NCBI GenBank assembly: GCA_017302165.1
Contig: JAFLCW010000001.1
Span: 992,001-1,056,000 of the forward strand
Reading direction: 5' to 3'
Length of the DNA: 64,000 nt
Source of the DNA: Alphaproteobacteria bacterium
Lineage (GTDB): Bacteria > Pseudomonadota > Alphaproteobacteria > Micavibrionales > Micavibrionaceae
The notes below the pieces were generated by a model that worked only from the letters and a program-made list of their open reading frames with translations, made no database searches and was not told the DNA's origin. A program made the position numbers and the translations under genes. Below, one piece after another: positions 8,309-17,416 of this stretch; the first letter of the stretch is position 1; every line of letters starts with the position of its first letter.

Positions 8309-9124
8309 ATGTCAGACTCTCCCCCCCTCTGCCAAGACTTAACACCTCGAAAAATTGGGCTCGTGAACTGGATTGGCCTTCAGACCTTAGTCCGTAAGGA
8401 AGTGGGGCGGTTTTTGAATGTCTATAGCCAGACCATCATCGCCCCGATGGTCACCACCCTGCTTTTTTACGCCGTATTTTCATTGGCACTCGGTGGTGAG
8501 AGCCGTATGATTGGCGACATTCATTACATGACCTTTTTGGCACCGGGTCTTTTGATGATGACCATGGTGCAGAATGCCTTTGCGAATACATCGTCTTCCA
8601 TGGTGATCGCCAAGGTTCAGGGCAATATTGTCGATATCTTGATGCCGCCTTTGTCACCACTTGAATTCTTTTTAGGCTTTGTCGTCGGCGGTTTGCTTCG
8701 CGGGTTGATGGTGGGTATCGCCACAGGATTGGTGATTTATCTGGTTGTGGGCCTATCCGTTCATGCGTGGGGATATGTTCTAGCTTTTGCTATTTTAGGC
8801 AATCTTTTATTATCGACTATTGGGCTTTGTGCCGGGATATGGTCTGAGAAATTTGACCATATCGCGGCCGTGACGAATTTTTTGGTAACACCACTTACCT
8901 TTTTGTCAGGAACATTTTATTCTGTCTCACAACTTCCGCCAGCGTGGGATTTTGTGGCGCATCTCAACCCGTTTTTTTACATGATTGACGGGTTTCGATA
9001 TGGTTTCACGGGACATGCCGATGGCAACGTCCTGATTGGGATTTATTTGCTCGTGGCCGTGAATGTCATCCTGGGTCTGGGGGCATATCTCATGATCCGC
9101 CAGGGATATAAAATCAAAGGCTAG
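8309..9124 (+). CDS. ABC-2 type transporter permease
   Basis: The 271-residue integral membrane protein has about six hydrophobic segments and the ABC-2 permease signature around residues 200-230 (TFLSGTFYSVSQLPP followed by LNPFFYMIDGFRYG). It resembles the YadH/NodJ-like exporters for lipids, polysaccharides or drugs. The N-terminal WIGLQTLVRKEVGRFLNV segment is the usual cytoplasmic start. No ATPase gene is adjacent, so its energising subunit must be encoded elsewhere. It is followed by hslO in the same direction after 36 bases. Confidence 0.88.
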   Translation: MSDSPPLCQDLTPRKIGLVNWIGLQTLVRKEVGRFLNVYSQTIIAPMVTTLLFYAVFSLALGGESRMIGDIHYMTFLAPGLLMMTMVQNAFANTSSSMVIAKVQGNIVDILMPPLSPLEFFLGFVVGGLLRGLMVGIATGLVIYLVVGLSVHAWGYVLAFAILGNLLLSTIGLCAGIWSEKFDHIAAVTNFLVTPLTFLSGTFYSVSQLPPAWDFVAHLNPFFYMIDGFRYGFTGHADGNVLIGIYLLVAVNVILGLGAYLMIRQGYKIKG

Positions 9125-9160
9125 ATTATTGTCGTGTCTGTTTGATATACTTAAAACCAG

Positions 9161-10075
9161 ATGGACACACATGACCCTGACCAGCCGCCCCTCACAGACC
9201 TGATTATCCCGTTTCAGCTGGAAAGTTCCGGCCTGAGGGGGCGCATTGTCTCCTTAAGCTCTGTCATCAACCAGATACTGGCGCCTCATGGCTATCCGGC
9301 GGTCGTCAATCAATTATTGGGGGAAACGGTGACGCTCTGCGCGCTTTTATCCTCTATGCTGAAATACGAAGGCATTTTCACCCTTCAGACCTCGGGCGAT
9401 GGGCCCATCCCCATGTTGATATCCGATATGACGTATGAGGGGCATGTCCGGGGGTGCGCCAGTTTTCATGAGGACAGGTTACAGGCATTGACAGCAGAGA
9501 TATCCTCAAGCCCCGGCGGCCTGTCTGGGGCATCTTTATCGTCATGGCTGGGGAAGGGGTATATCGCTTTTACCGTCGATCAGGGGCAACATGCGGAGCG
9601 TTATCAGGGGATCGTCGAACTTCAGGGACAGTCACTGGTGTCCTGTGTTCAGCATTACTTTACGCAGTCCGAACAGATTGGAAGCGGGATCGTGCTGGCC
9701 GTCGGGCAGGGGCAAGATGGCATATGGTATGCACAGGGTATTATGCTCCAGCAAATGCCCGAAGACCGAAACAAAAATCACCTGAGCCATACCGAAGAAG
9801 ATGATTGGCGCCGGGCGATGATGTTGCTTCAGACCTGCACAGAGTCCGAGCTTTTGGATCCTTCCCTCTCCCCCTATGATGTCTTGCACCGTTTGTTCCA
9901 TGAAGAGGGCGTGCGCGTTTACACCCCCATGCCGATCACCAAGGGGTGCCGGTGTAATCGTGCTAAGGTTGAAGGTATTTTGGCCATGATGTCAGAAGAC
10001 GATAAACAGGAAATGCGCGTGAACGGAGAAATCCGCATGACGTGTGAATTTTGTAATCAGGATTTTGTGTTTTAA
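9161..10075 (+). CDS. hslO: redox-regulated chaperone Hsp33
   Basis: At 304 residues it is the normal Hsp33 size. The C-terminal redox switch is complete: C263 and C265 in GCRCNR and C295 and C298 in CEFCNQDF form the zinc site that is oxidised to activate the holdase. The N-terminal chaperone core includes GETVTLCALLSSMLKYEG and LQTSGDGPIPMLISD. It protects unfolding proteins in the cytoplasm during oxidative stress. It follows the ABC permease and may be co-transcribed with it. The downstream gene is convergent. Confidence 0.95.
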   Translation: MDTHDPDQPPLTDLIIPFQLESSGLRGRIVSLSSVINQILAPHGYPAVVNQLLGETVTLCALLSSMLKYEGIFTLQTSGDGPIPMLISDMTYEGHVRGCASFHEDRLQALTAEISSSPGGLSGASLSSWLGKGYIAFTVDQGQHAERYQGIVELQGQSLVSCVQHYFTQSEQIGSGIVLAVGQGQDGIWYAQGIMLQQMPEDRNKNHLSHTEEDDWRRAMMLLQTCTESELLDPSLSPYDVLHRLFHEEGVRVYTPMPITKGCRCNRAKVEGILAMMSEDDKQEMRVNGEIRMTCEFCNQDFVF

Positions 10076-10105
10076 AAAAGAAAAAAAGATCGACTTTCAA
10101 TTGTA

Positions 10106-10534
10106 TTATTTTTTGAGAGCAATCGTGATACCTACGGCGGCAATGGCTAATCCCACAACATAACGCCAAGATAAAGGTTCTTGCAGGATGAGAAAGGCTA
10201 GAAGCCCGCCAATAAGGGGGGTTACTACTGCCATAATCTGATATTCAGCAACGGGCAATCGAGCTAAAACCCATAAATGAACTGAAAAAGCAATAAAGTT
10301 GGTAACAGCAAATAAAACAACCCATCCCCATGTACTGGGCGTTAAAGATGACATCTGAAAATTTTTGTCATACATGAAGGCCGCAATCCCAGAGAGTGTG
10401 GTCAGCATAAACATTGTGATTGCAATAAAAGAAAAGCCGGGAATATCGGCAAAAACGCGTTTGGCCAACACACCTAAAGATGCGTAGAGCGCAATGGCTG
10501 AGCCCGCGGCTAAATATATAAACAATGAATGCAT
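10106..10534 (-). CDS. half-size EamA/DMT family membrane protein
   Basis: The 142-residue protein has about five hydrophobic segments and one EamA domain (ending LLAFLILQEPLSWRYVVGLAIAAVGI), half the length of the usual ten-helix drug/metabolite transporters. Such single-domain members probably dimerise like small multidrug-resistance proteins. The start at 10534 (MHSLFIYLAAG) is preferred to an upstream frame extension beginning at 10579, because it places the first membrane helix at the N-terminus. The substrate is unknown. It converges on hslO and lies downstream of the terminator that ends the OmpA lipoprotein gene. Confidence 0.8.
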   Translation of the reverse strand: MHSLFIYLAAGSAIALYASLGVLAKRVFADIPGFSFIAITMFMLTTLSGIAAFMYDKNFQMSSLTPSTWGWVVLFAVTNFIAFSVHLWVLARLPVAEYQIMAVVTPLIGGLLAFLILQEPLSWRYVVGLAIAAVGITIALKK

Positions 10535-10640
10535 TGGCTTTATTCTGTGACTTAAGTATGAGGTAGGCTTTGATACCATGTCAATCTTATGATGTGAAAG
10601 ATGTCCTGCTCGCTTGTTTTGTTAAAATAATGAATCCATA

Positions 10641-10670
10641 AAAAAACCCGGCGCGAGGCCGGGTTTTTTG
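10641..10670 (-). terminator. bidirectional intrinsic terminator after the OmpA lipoprotein gene
   Basis: The stem CCCGGC / GCCGGG (10647-10663) with a five-base loop is flanked by A6-7 on the left and T6 on the right, so it works as a rho-independent terminator in both directions. It sits 15 bases after the stop of the minus-strand OmpA-type gene. Confidence 0.85.
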
Positions 10671-10684
10671 TGACGTCATATATT

Positions 10685-11584
10685 TTACTCGAACGAGATC
10701 TGGGCTCTGCGGTTGGCGGGTTCACGCACGCCATCGGCGGTTTGAACCATCAACTCGTTTTCGCCTCGGCCATCCACCTGAAGCAGGCTGGCATTAACGC
10801 CGCGCTGGATCAAGGCTTCACGAACGGCATTCGCGCGTTTCATCGCCAGTTTGTCGTTATAGGCGTTAGAACCCGATGTATCGGCGTGTCCAACGATACG
10901 AACGGCATTCACCGTGCGTCCGCTGACTTCGCTCGCCACTGAGTCAAGCACGCTGGCAGCACCGGGGCCTAAGGTTGATTCATCAAAGTCAAAGAAGACT
11001 AGATACATGGAGTTCTCAGGCTTCATGGGCTGAGAGGCATCCACATCAAACGGCGCCGGCTCAGGCGCGGGTTCCGGCGCTTTGGCGGGCATGGCCGCTT
11101 CCAGTTGGTTCAGCGCATCCATAAATTGATTTTTACAGGCGGCAATGTCATCAGACTGCCATCCTTCTTCCTGCTGTTCGATCCAGCAGTCAAAGCGGGC
11201 TTGCGCGACGGCTGACAGATCCGGGTTCGTTTCGCGGGCACCCAGATCAAACACATTGATCAAACGGGCACGTGCCGCCGATAATTCCTGAACGGCACCG
11301 GCTTGAAGGTTCCAGTCCGCAATCTGTTCGGGCATTACCACATCCCCTCTAGCGGCGGAGAGGCCTTTACGGGCGAAATGAAGGCCATCAGCATGGTCGT
11401 GCATCTGATCAACTTCGTAATTCACGAAGGTCTTGTATTCGGACACCAGTTTTTGGGTGAACGGGCTTCCTGAGCCTGAAGCGGCATTCAGTGCTTTGAC
11501 CTCATCAAAATCCTTGAAGTTGGCCGAGCAGGCACCCAGTGCCGCGACCGAGGCCAAAAGAACCAAGTTACGTGTCATATTCAT
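10685..11584 (-). CDS. OmpA-domain outer membrane lipoprotein
   Basis: The 299-residue protein begins with a lipoprotein signal (MNMTRNLVLLASVAALGAC) whose lipobox Cys follows L-G-A. The middle is helical, with a Pro/Ala/Glu hinge near residues 175-185. The last 115 residues form an OmpA peptidoglycan-binding domain with the VGHADTSGSNAYNDKLAMKR motif and REPANRRAQISFE end. It should tether the outer membrane to the wall, though it is longer than Pal. The ATG at 11584 has GGGAG nine bases upstream; a second ATG at 11578 is also possible. It is monocistronic and ends at a strong terminator. Confidence 0.88.
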   Translation of the reverse strand: MNMTRNLVLLASVAALGACSANFKDFDEVKALNAASGSGSPFTQKLVSEYKTFVNYEVDQMHDHADGLHFARKGLSAARGDVVMPEQIADWNLQAGAVQELSAARARLINVFDLGARETNPDLSAVAQARFDCWIEQQEEGWQSDDIAACKNQFMDALNQLEAAMPAKAPEPAPEPAPFDVDASQPMKPENSMYLVFFDFDESTLGPGAASVLDSVASEVSGRTVNAVRIVGHADTSGSNAYNDKLAMKRANAVREALIQRGVNASLLQVDGRGENELMVQTADGVREPANRRAQISFE

Positions 11585-11772
11585 GTAAAAAAACTCCCGG
11601 ATAAATGAAACCAAAGGCTTAACGTGTTATAGCCTGACTAGATTCTTATACGCTAGTCCCTTTAAAAGTAAAGCCATTTTCAGATAATCTCCCCCCGTTA
11701 TAAACCTGAAATCACCCTTGCCATTGGCTTAAGTCTTGGATAGACACATGGTAACAATATCGTCTTCGGAGC

Positions 11773-11847
11773 GCGGGCGTAGCTCAGTGGTAGAGCATCA
11801 GCTTCCCAAGCTGAGGGCCGCGGGTTCGACCCCCGTCGCCCGCTCCA
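11773..11847 (+). tRNA. tRNA-Gly (anticodon CCC)
   Basis: A complete cloverleaf can be drawn: acceptor GCGGGCG/CGCCCGC, D arm GCTC/GAGC, anticodon stem TCAGC/GCTGA with loop TTCCCAA (anticodon CCC, reading GGG), a five-base variable loop, T arm with TTCGACC, discriminator T and an encoded CCA at 11845-11847. Confidence 0.96.
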
Positions 11848-11888
11848 AATTTAAAGAAATATCCGTCATCAATAAATTTTCCACGCCT

Positions 11889-11926
11889 CTTTTGATTAAC
11901 CCTCCGATCAAAAGCTTGACTTTTTT
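11889..11926 (+). terminator. probable terminator of the tRNA-Gly transcript
   Basis: The perfect inverted repeat CTTTTGAT / ATCAAAAG (11889-11896 and 11907-11914) with a ten-base loop is followed six bases later by a run of six T. The stem is AT-rich and the T run is offset, so it is a weaker terminator than those at 10641 or 58229. Confidence 0.45.
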
Positions 11927-12025
11927 ATCGCACTGCGACATCTTCTCGCGCACCTTGCGCCTGTTTTCATAAATATAAAAAACTGACAGGTTGTCCGATA
12001 ACCGAATAGAGGAATTAAAATTCAC

Positions 12026-12592
12026 ATGAATAAACCAATGGTAGGCACAAAAGTGGCCATTCTTGTTGCGAATGGCTTTGATCAAAAACAAATGACCGCC
12101 GTTCAGCGCGCTATGGTGGCCCAAGGTGCCAGTGTCAAAATCATCAGCACGGATAATGGTCTGGTAAATGGCTGGGATGGGGAAGGCTGGGGGCATAATT
12201 TTGCCGTGGATGCGCCCTTAAATACCGCATTGGGTGTGGATTATGCTTGTCTGGTGGTTGTGGGGGGACAGCGTAGCCTGGACAAATTAAAACTGACGGC
12301 ACATACCAAACGCTTCATCGGAAGTTTTATGTCTGCGCAAAAACCTGTCGCCATCATGGGCGATGCGCCGATGTTGATGGCGCATGTCGAACACGCCTCG
12401 GGACGTCATATGACAGGTGCAGAAACCAGCAAGATGATGGCCACCAAGGCTGGCGCGCTCTGGTCAGATGACGCGATCTGTTTTGATGGAAATATGATTT
12501 CATGTGCCTGCGCGGCAGAACATATGGAAGAGTTTATCAAAACCATGGTTTCCCATTTTCAGCAAAACGCCCAAATCCCTCAAGCGGCCTAG
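12026..12592 (+). CDS. DJ-1/PfpI family protein lacking the nucleophile cysteine
   Basis: The 188-residue protein has the DJ-1/PfpI fold pattern: KVAILVANGFDQKQM at the start, VDYACLVVVGG in the middle and KPVAIMGDAPMLM at the nucleophile elbow. In protease- and glyoxalase-type members that elbow reads I-C-H/G-G, whereas here Gly-Asp replaces Cys-His, so ordinary Cys chemistry is excluded. The sequence is closer to the non-catalytic PfpI-like domain at the C-terminus of large catalases. Two adjacent cysteines occur near residue 157 (SCACAAEH). Its role is unknown. It precedes prfB by 34 bases. Confidence 0.75.
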   Translation: MNKPMVGTKVAILVANGFDQKQMTAVQRAMVAQGASVKIISTDNGLVNGWDGEGWGHNFAVDAPLNTALGVDYACLVVVGGQRSLDKLKLTAHTKRFIGSFMSAQKPVAIMGDAPMLMAHVEHASGRHMTGAETSKMMATKAGALWSDDAICFDGNMISCACAAEHMEEFIKTMVSHFQQNAQIPQAA

Positions 12593-12626
12593 TCAAGATC
12601 GCCCCGAAAGTATAAATTAAGACACC

Positions 12627-13734
12627 ATGAAAGCCGAAACAGAGCAGGTCATCAGCGATATCAAGGCGGCGCTTAGCTTGCTCAGGAGGCATCTTTGACT
12701 GGGATCAAGCTCTAGCGCAACTGGATGAATTCAACCGTCAGGCCGAAGACCCTAGCCTGTGGGAAGATTCTCAAAAAGCACAGAATGTGATGAAAGAACG
12801 CACGCGTCTTCAGGCGCAGGTTGAGGGTGTGCGTCACATCGAAACCACATTGAATGATAATATTGGTTTTATTGAACTGGGTGAAGAAGAGGGCGATGAC
12901 AGTATTATTGCCGAAGCTGAATCGGCGTTGGCGTCGTTAAAAATTCTGGCACGAAAAAAACAGCTCGAAAGTCTGCTTTCGGGCGAAGCCGATGGCAATG
13001 ATGCGTTCCTTGAAGTCAATGCGGGTGCTGGCGGCACCGAAGCACAGGACTGGGGGCAGATTTTATTACGCATGTACACACGCTGGGCGGAACAACATGG
13101 ATATAGTGTGTCCTTGCTGGACATGAGTCAGGGTGAAGAAGCGGGCATTAAATCGGCCACGATTCGAATTTCCGGCGCTCAGGCTTATGGCTGGCTTAAA
13201 ACCGAAACGGGCGTACATCGTTTGGTGCGCATTTCCCCGTTTGATTCCAACGCGCGCCGCCACACCAGCTTTGCTTCGGTGTCTGTGTCGCCTGTGGTGG
13301 ATGATAATATCGATATCGAAATTCTGGATAAGGATTTAAAGGTGGATACCTACCGGTCATCCGGCGCGGGCGGACAGCACGTCAACACGACCGACAGTGC
13401 GGTGCGCATTACCCACATCCCCACCGGTATTATCGTGGCCTGTCAGGGGGAACGGTCTCAACATAAAAACCGCGCGGCCGCGATGTCGATGCTCAAAGCC
13501 CGTCTGTATGAAGCCGAGATTAGAAAGCGCGAAGAAGCCACCTTGGCCGCCCATAGTGAAAAAAGCGATATTGGCTGGGGGCACCAGATTAGATCCTATG
13601 TGCTTCAACCCTATCAAATGGTCAAAGATGCTCGGACAGGGGTTGAAAACACCAATTCTTCTGCGGTGTTGGACGGGGATTTGGATTTGTTTTTGGAAAC
13701 ATCGCTCTCCCACCGCGTGGGCGGCGCGACCTAA
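12627..13734 (+). CDS. prfB: peptide chain release factor 2, with programmed +1 frameshift
   Basis: RF2 ends translation at UGA and UAA. The gene is read as 12627-12695 joined to 12697-13734, giving 368 residues. The zero frame reaches an in-frame TGA at 12696-12698 in the context AGGAGG CAT CTT TGA C, the classical autoregulatory frameshift site: an internal Shine-Dalgarno element three bases before the CTT slip codon. The +1 frame continues D-W-D-Q-A-L. The SPFD recognition motif and the SSGAGGQHVNTT catalytic GGQ loop are present. When RF2 is scarce ribosomes shift and make more RF2. The gene follows the DJ-1-like gene and precedes the secreted TcpQ-type gene. Confidence 0.95.
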
Positions 13735-13828
13735 GGGAAAAATCACCAAACAGACTTGCGAAACAGGGCGGGGATGCGTATTGTCCCTCTCATCTCAAAT
13801 GATAATGTTTTTGGATAGGGGTTTCGCC

Positions 13829-14998
13829 GTGAGACAGATTTTTATCAGGTCTTTAGTTCTTCTGATGTTGGGGTCGGCGTCGCCGGCACTGGCGCAAGGC
13901 GTTATGGCCGGTTCCGGTATGCCTGAATTCATGATGTCTTCGGACTGGAAAATTGGCCCCTCGGGGATCGAAGCGGTGCGGGGTATGCGCGGTACCAAGC
14001 TCCCCTGTGTGATGGCGGGGGAATATAATAATGGCTTTGTGGTGCGCTTTTCCGGCGGGAATAACGAGATGCTGGCGATGGCGGTTGACTTCCGTCAGGA
14101 TATTTTCCGCCAAGGGGCACGCTACGGGGCACAGTTATCTGTGGATGGCGCGGCTTCGGCAAATATAACGGGGTCTGCTTTCACACCATCCATTCTGGTC
14201 TTTAACTTGCGTCAGGCGGGTAACATTTATGGTGCGCTGGCGGGGGCGCGAACAATGGAACTCTCGGTGGGGAATAACCCCATGCGCTTTTTCCTCAGCA
14301 ATTTTAATGACGGTCTGCAAAAACTTGAAGCCTGTTTTCATGGCGGACTTCAGTCTGGTTCCGCGCCGGTTGAATCCGCATCGGCCTCTGACAGCTTCAA
14401 GATGCCAAATGTGAATACCCCGCCCACATCGCTGGCCGAAATTCAAACCCAAGCACCGCGTCAGGAGACACCGGATTGGGAAGATGGCCTGAAAAACACC
14501 CCCAGTGGACAGGAAGTTTATATTCCCCGTAATACCAAGGCGTCGGCACCTGTGAAACAACAGCCTGACTCACCTGCCATGACGACAGACAGCACACTGA
14601 CCCAGCCTTACGAGGGCGTATCATCTTCTCCGCGTTACTCTGCTGGTATGAATGCCTCTTATGCACCGGTGTCCTTAACGGATCAGGCCGGGGCAACCTC
14701 CGGTGGCCGGATGGGCGGGGCTATGTCGTCTGGCGGGGGGCTCTCTGCCGCGACGGGCACGTCTTTAAAAACCGCGCTGGAGCAATGGAGTGCCCAGAAC
14801 GGCGTCACTTTAATCTGGAACGGGGTCTATAATTACCCGCTTAAATCCGCCATATCCGGGGCTGGAAGCTATGAATCCGCGGTGGAATCGGCCTTGTCCC
14901 AATATCAAAACGATCCCCAAAGACCCGTGGGACGCCTGAACACAGACCCTGATACAGGGGCTAGACTTCTGGTAATAGATACGGATTTTTCGCTCTAG
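13829..14998 (+). CDS. secreted protein with N-terminal module shared with its neighbour and C-terminal TcpQ-like domain
   Basis: The 389-residue protein starts with a clear signal peptide if GTG 13829 is used (RQIFIRSLVLLMLGSASPALA, cleavage before QG). GGGG ends seven bases before that GTG, while upstream ATGs at 13799 and 13805 lack a good site. Residues about 35-175 form a module (SDWKIG, PCVMAGEYNNGFVV, MAVDFRQ, LQKLEACFHGG) that aligns with the next gene. A Pro/Ser/Thr-rich linker follows. The last 80 residues (ALEQWSAQNGVTLIWNGVYN onward) resemble the TcpQ/PilL pilus-assembly domain. It is probably periplasmic or outer-membrane associated. Its exact function is unknown. Confidence 0.78.
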   Translation: MRQIFIRSLVLLMLGSASPALAQGVMAGSGMPEFMMSSDWKIGPSGIEAVRGMRGTKLPCVMAGEYNNGFVVRFSGGNNEMLAMAVDFRQDIFRQGARYGAQLSVDGAASANITGSAFTPSILVFNLRQAGNIYGALAGARTMELSVGNNPMRFFLSNFNDGLQKLEACFHGGLQSGSAPVESASASDSFKMPNVNTPPTSLAEIQTQAPRQETPDWEDGLKNTPSGQEVYIPRNTKASAPVKQQPDSPAMTTDSTLTQPYEGVSSSPRYSAGMNASYAPVSLTDQAGATSGGRMGGAMSSGGGLSAATGTSLKTALEQWSAQNGVTLIWNGVYNYPLKSAISGAGSYESAVESALSQYQNDPQRPVGRLNTDPDTGARLLVIDTDFSL

Positions 14999-15138
14999 TT
15001 TTACGAAAAATAACTTGGCGTTTCCCTGATTTTCTGTGTATTCTACCCCCCGTAATGGCAGGTTAAGGCCTTTTGGGCAAAACCTGTATTGTCTTGGGAA
15101 TACAGCGTAACAACTTGGGCACAACTGGGATTAATCAT

Positions 15139-17403
15139 ATGGCTTCTTCTAAAAGACTCTCTCTTACCTGTCTGATGGCTTTACTGGGCGGGGTGTCGCC
15201 TGCTTATTCTGCCGCCACACAGGACCTGAAGCCCACATCCGACTGGTCAATTACCAAAATCGAAGCTTCCCAAAACAATTCCGGTGCTTATTGCACCTTA
15301 TCCCGCCAATATGCCAATGGGCTGGTGCTCACGCTGGGGCGTAACATGACAGAAGAATATTCTCTGGCGGTTGATTTTCGCAAAGAACGCTTTGATGTTG
15401 ATAATCCTTATACCATCACGCTTCAACCGGGGCCGGGGCAGATCCGTTCCTTTGAAATGATGCCCGTATCGCCCAGTGCGATGGTCGTTCGGCTGGGATG
15501 GGACGACACATTTTTTGCGGCACTCAAGAAATCTAAAAATTTGAAAATGGGGATTTCGGGCGAAGAATATAATTTCGCCCTGTCGGATATTGATTCTGGC
15601 CAGTCTGACCTGACATCGTGTCTTAAGGGCTTAAAAACCGCCTCGGCGGATACAGTGGCGGATATTGCACCAGCCTCAGGCGGGACGGATGTGCTCTCCG
15701 CCGAAGCCGGGCAAAAGGATGAATCTTTTGCGGCACGTAAAGTGAAAGACGAAACACCGAAAGCCCAAGCCCCCGTGGTGGCACAAGCTCCGGTGAAAGC
15801 GGCGCCTGTGGCGGTGCCTTCTGAACCTGCGGTGGCAAAAACGCCAGCGCTCGATGTGTCACAACAGAACAAAATGGCTGAACTGGAAAAGACCATACAG
15901 TCTCTTAACCAAAGAAACACAATGTTAACTCAGGATCTTAAGGCTAAACAATCCGCGCTTGAGTCTGCACAAAAAGAATTATCTTCGGCCAAGGCACCTG
16001 CCTCTGCGCCTTCTGTCTCTCCAGCAGAAATCGATCAACTACGTCAAAAACTGACGGTGGCTGAACAGGACCTGAAAGCCAAAACAACAGCGTTTGAAAC
16101 GGCTCAGGCAACTATTTCTGCACAAAAGACGGAAATTGACAGTCTTAAATCCAAACCTGCCCCGCAACCTCAGACAGTTTCGAAAATTCCGCCAGCCGTC
16201 GAAAAGGAATTGGCAGATCTGAAAAAGACCTTGGCAGATATCACCCGTCAAAAAGAACAATTGGCGCAGGATCTCACCGCCAAACAATCTGCACTTGAAT
16301 CTGCACAAAAGGCTTTGGCCGCGCCGAAGGTGTCCACAGCCCCCGCCGCTGGATCGGTTGACGCGGGCAAAATCGCTGAACTTGAAAAAACCATGACCCG
16401 GCTGACTCAGGATGTGGCGGCCAAACAATCCGCGCTGGATGCCGCCTTGAAAGCAAATGCCGAAAAAGACGCGGCACTGTCTTCTGCCTTGAAACAGGTA
16501 GAACAAATCAGCGCACAACAAAAAGATCAATCGAGCAAGACTGTTTCCTCGGCGCAACATGACGCGGCGGCACTTCAGAAAACCAAACAGGATCTTGAGG
16601 CACTTCAGGCGGAAAAGACAGCCCTAGAGCAAAAAGTATCAGCCTATAAAGCCGAGGCTGACCGGGCACGACTGGAACTTAATAACCAGCAAGCGTCGGT
16701 CACGACCCGGGCGGATCAAACGGCCTCTATTCAACTGCAACTCGAAAAACTTAAAAACCAACTTTCCTTAAAAGAAACCGAAGCGCGCACCTACCGCAAT
16801 CAACTGATGACCATGCAACAAAACATGGCTTCTGCGGATACGGTATCGGCTGGGGCGTTGAACGAGATGACCCCGGCGGCAGGGGCGGCGACGATTGTGC
16901 CCAAGCCTCAAGTCCCCGCGCCGTCTCCGGCCAAGCCGCCCGTGACCAAAACATCCTTGGCACCTTCTGCACCTGTTCAGCCCTCGTATCAATATGAACT
17001 GGCGAACACGCTGAAGAAGGCGGGAATAAGCTTAAATGATCAGGTGAGACAGGGTGCGTCATCTGCGGGGATCGATGTGTATAGCTGGAAAGCCAATCAT
17101 CTGCATGGCAGAGCCGAAGTGGCCGCGGCATCCGCGGGCGGAGACTTAAAGCGTTTCATGGCGCGTCACATTGACGCCGCCAAGTCACGTTGTGCGGGAG
17201 ATTTTGCCGCCATGCCGTCGGCGCAAAATGCCGGTAAAACTTTCTACGAAGTGGCCTGCGTTACGCCATCCGGCAATACGGCGGCATCCGTTGTCTTTTT
17301 TGAGCAAAAGGGCCGTTATGTGGCCGTTTCACATGAAACCAGCGCCGAAGACATGGATACAGCCATGGAAATGCGGGATCGGTTCGCCGGAAGCCTGAAT
17401 TAG
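15139..17403 (+). CDS. large secreted coiled-coil protein, paralogous N-terminal module
   Basis: The 754-residue protein has a signal peptide (MASSKRLSLTCLMALLGG, cleaved near PAYSA). The ATG at 15139 has GGGA eight bases upstream. Residues about 30-170 match the preceding protein (SDWSI, QYANGLVL, LAVDFRKERF, LTSCLKGLK). Residues 250-600 are long coiled coil with imperfect repeats of the type LAQDLTAKQSALESAQKAL separated by Ala/Pro linkers. The final 130 residues form a globular domain with Cys residues (SRCAGDF, YEVACVTPSG) and an alternating strand pattern. It probably spans the periplasm with the neighbour. Its function is unknown. It is followed by an intrinsic terminator. Confidence 0.8.
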   Translation: MASSKRLSLTCLMALLGGVSPAYSAATQDLKPTSDWSITKIEASQNNSGAYCTLSRQYANGLVLTLGRNMTEEYSLAVDFRKERFDVDNPYTITLQPGPGQIRSFEMMPVSPSAMVVRLGWDDTFFAALKKSKNLKMGISGEEYNFALSDIDSGQSDLTSCLKGLKTASADTVADIAPASGGTDVLSAEAGQKDESFAARKVKDETPKAQAPVVAQAPVKAAPVAVPSEPAVAKTPALDVSQQNKMAELEKTIQSLNQRNTMLTQDLKAKQSALESAQKELSSAKAPASAPSVSPAEIDQLRQKLTVAEQDLKAKTTAFETAQATISAQKTEIDSLKSKPAPQPQTVSKIPPAVEKELADLKKTLADITRQKEQLAQDLTAKQSALESAQKALAAPKVSTAPAAGSVDAGKIAELEKTMTRLTQDVAAKQSALDAALKANAEKDAALSSALKQVEQISAQQKDQSSKTVSSAQHDAAALQKTKQDLEALQAEKTALEQKVSAYKAEADRARLELNNQQASVTTRADQTASIQLQLEKLKNQLSLKETEARTYRNQLMTMQQNMASADTVSAGALNEMTPAAGAATIVPKPQVPAPSPAKPPVTKTSLAPSAPVQPSYQYELANTLKKAGISLNDQVRQGASSAGIDVYSWKANHLHGRAEVAAASAGGDLKRFMARHIDAAKSRCAGDFAAMPSAQNAGKTFYEVACVTPSGNTAASVVFFEQKGRYVAVSHETSAEDMDTAMEMRDRFAGSLN

Positions 17404-17416
17404 TCTGAAAGACATT

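Noticed and set aside
12696-12698. prfB as a broken gene because of the in-frame TGA
   Set aside because: The stop sits in the complete programmed frameshift context, so the gene is functional.
13397-13828. 533-codon frame beginning inside prfB
   Set aside because: The first 144 codons lie antiphase within prfB; a signal peptide and a good ribosome site place the true start at GTG 13829.
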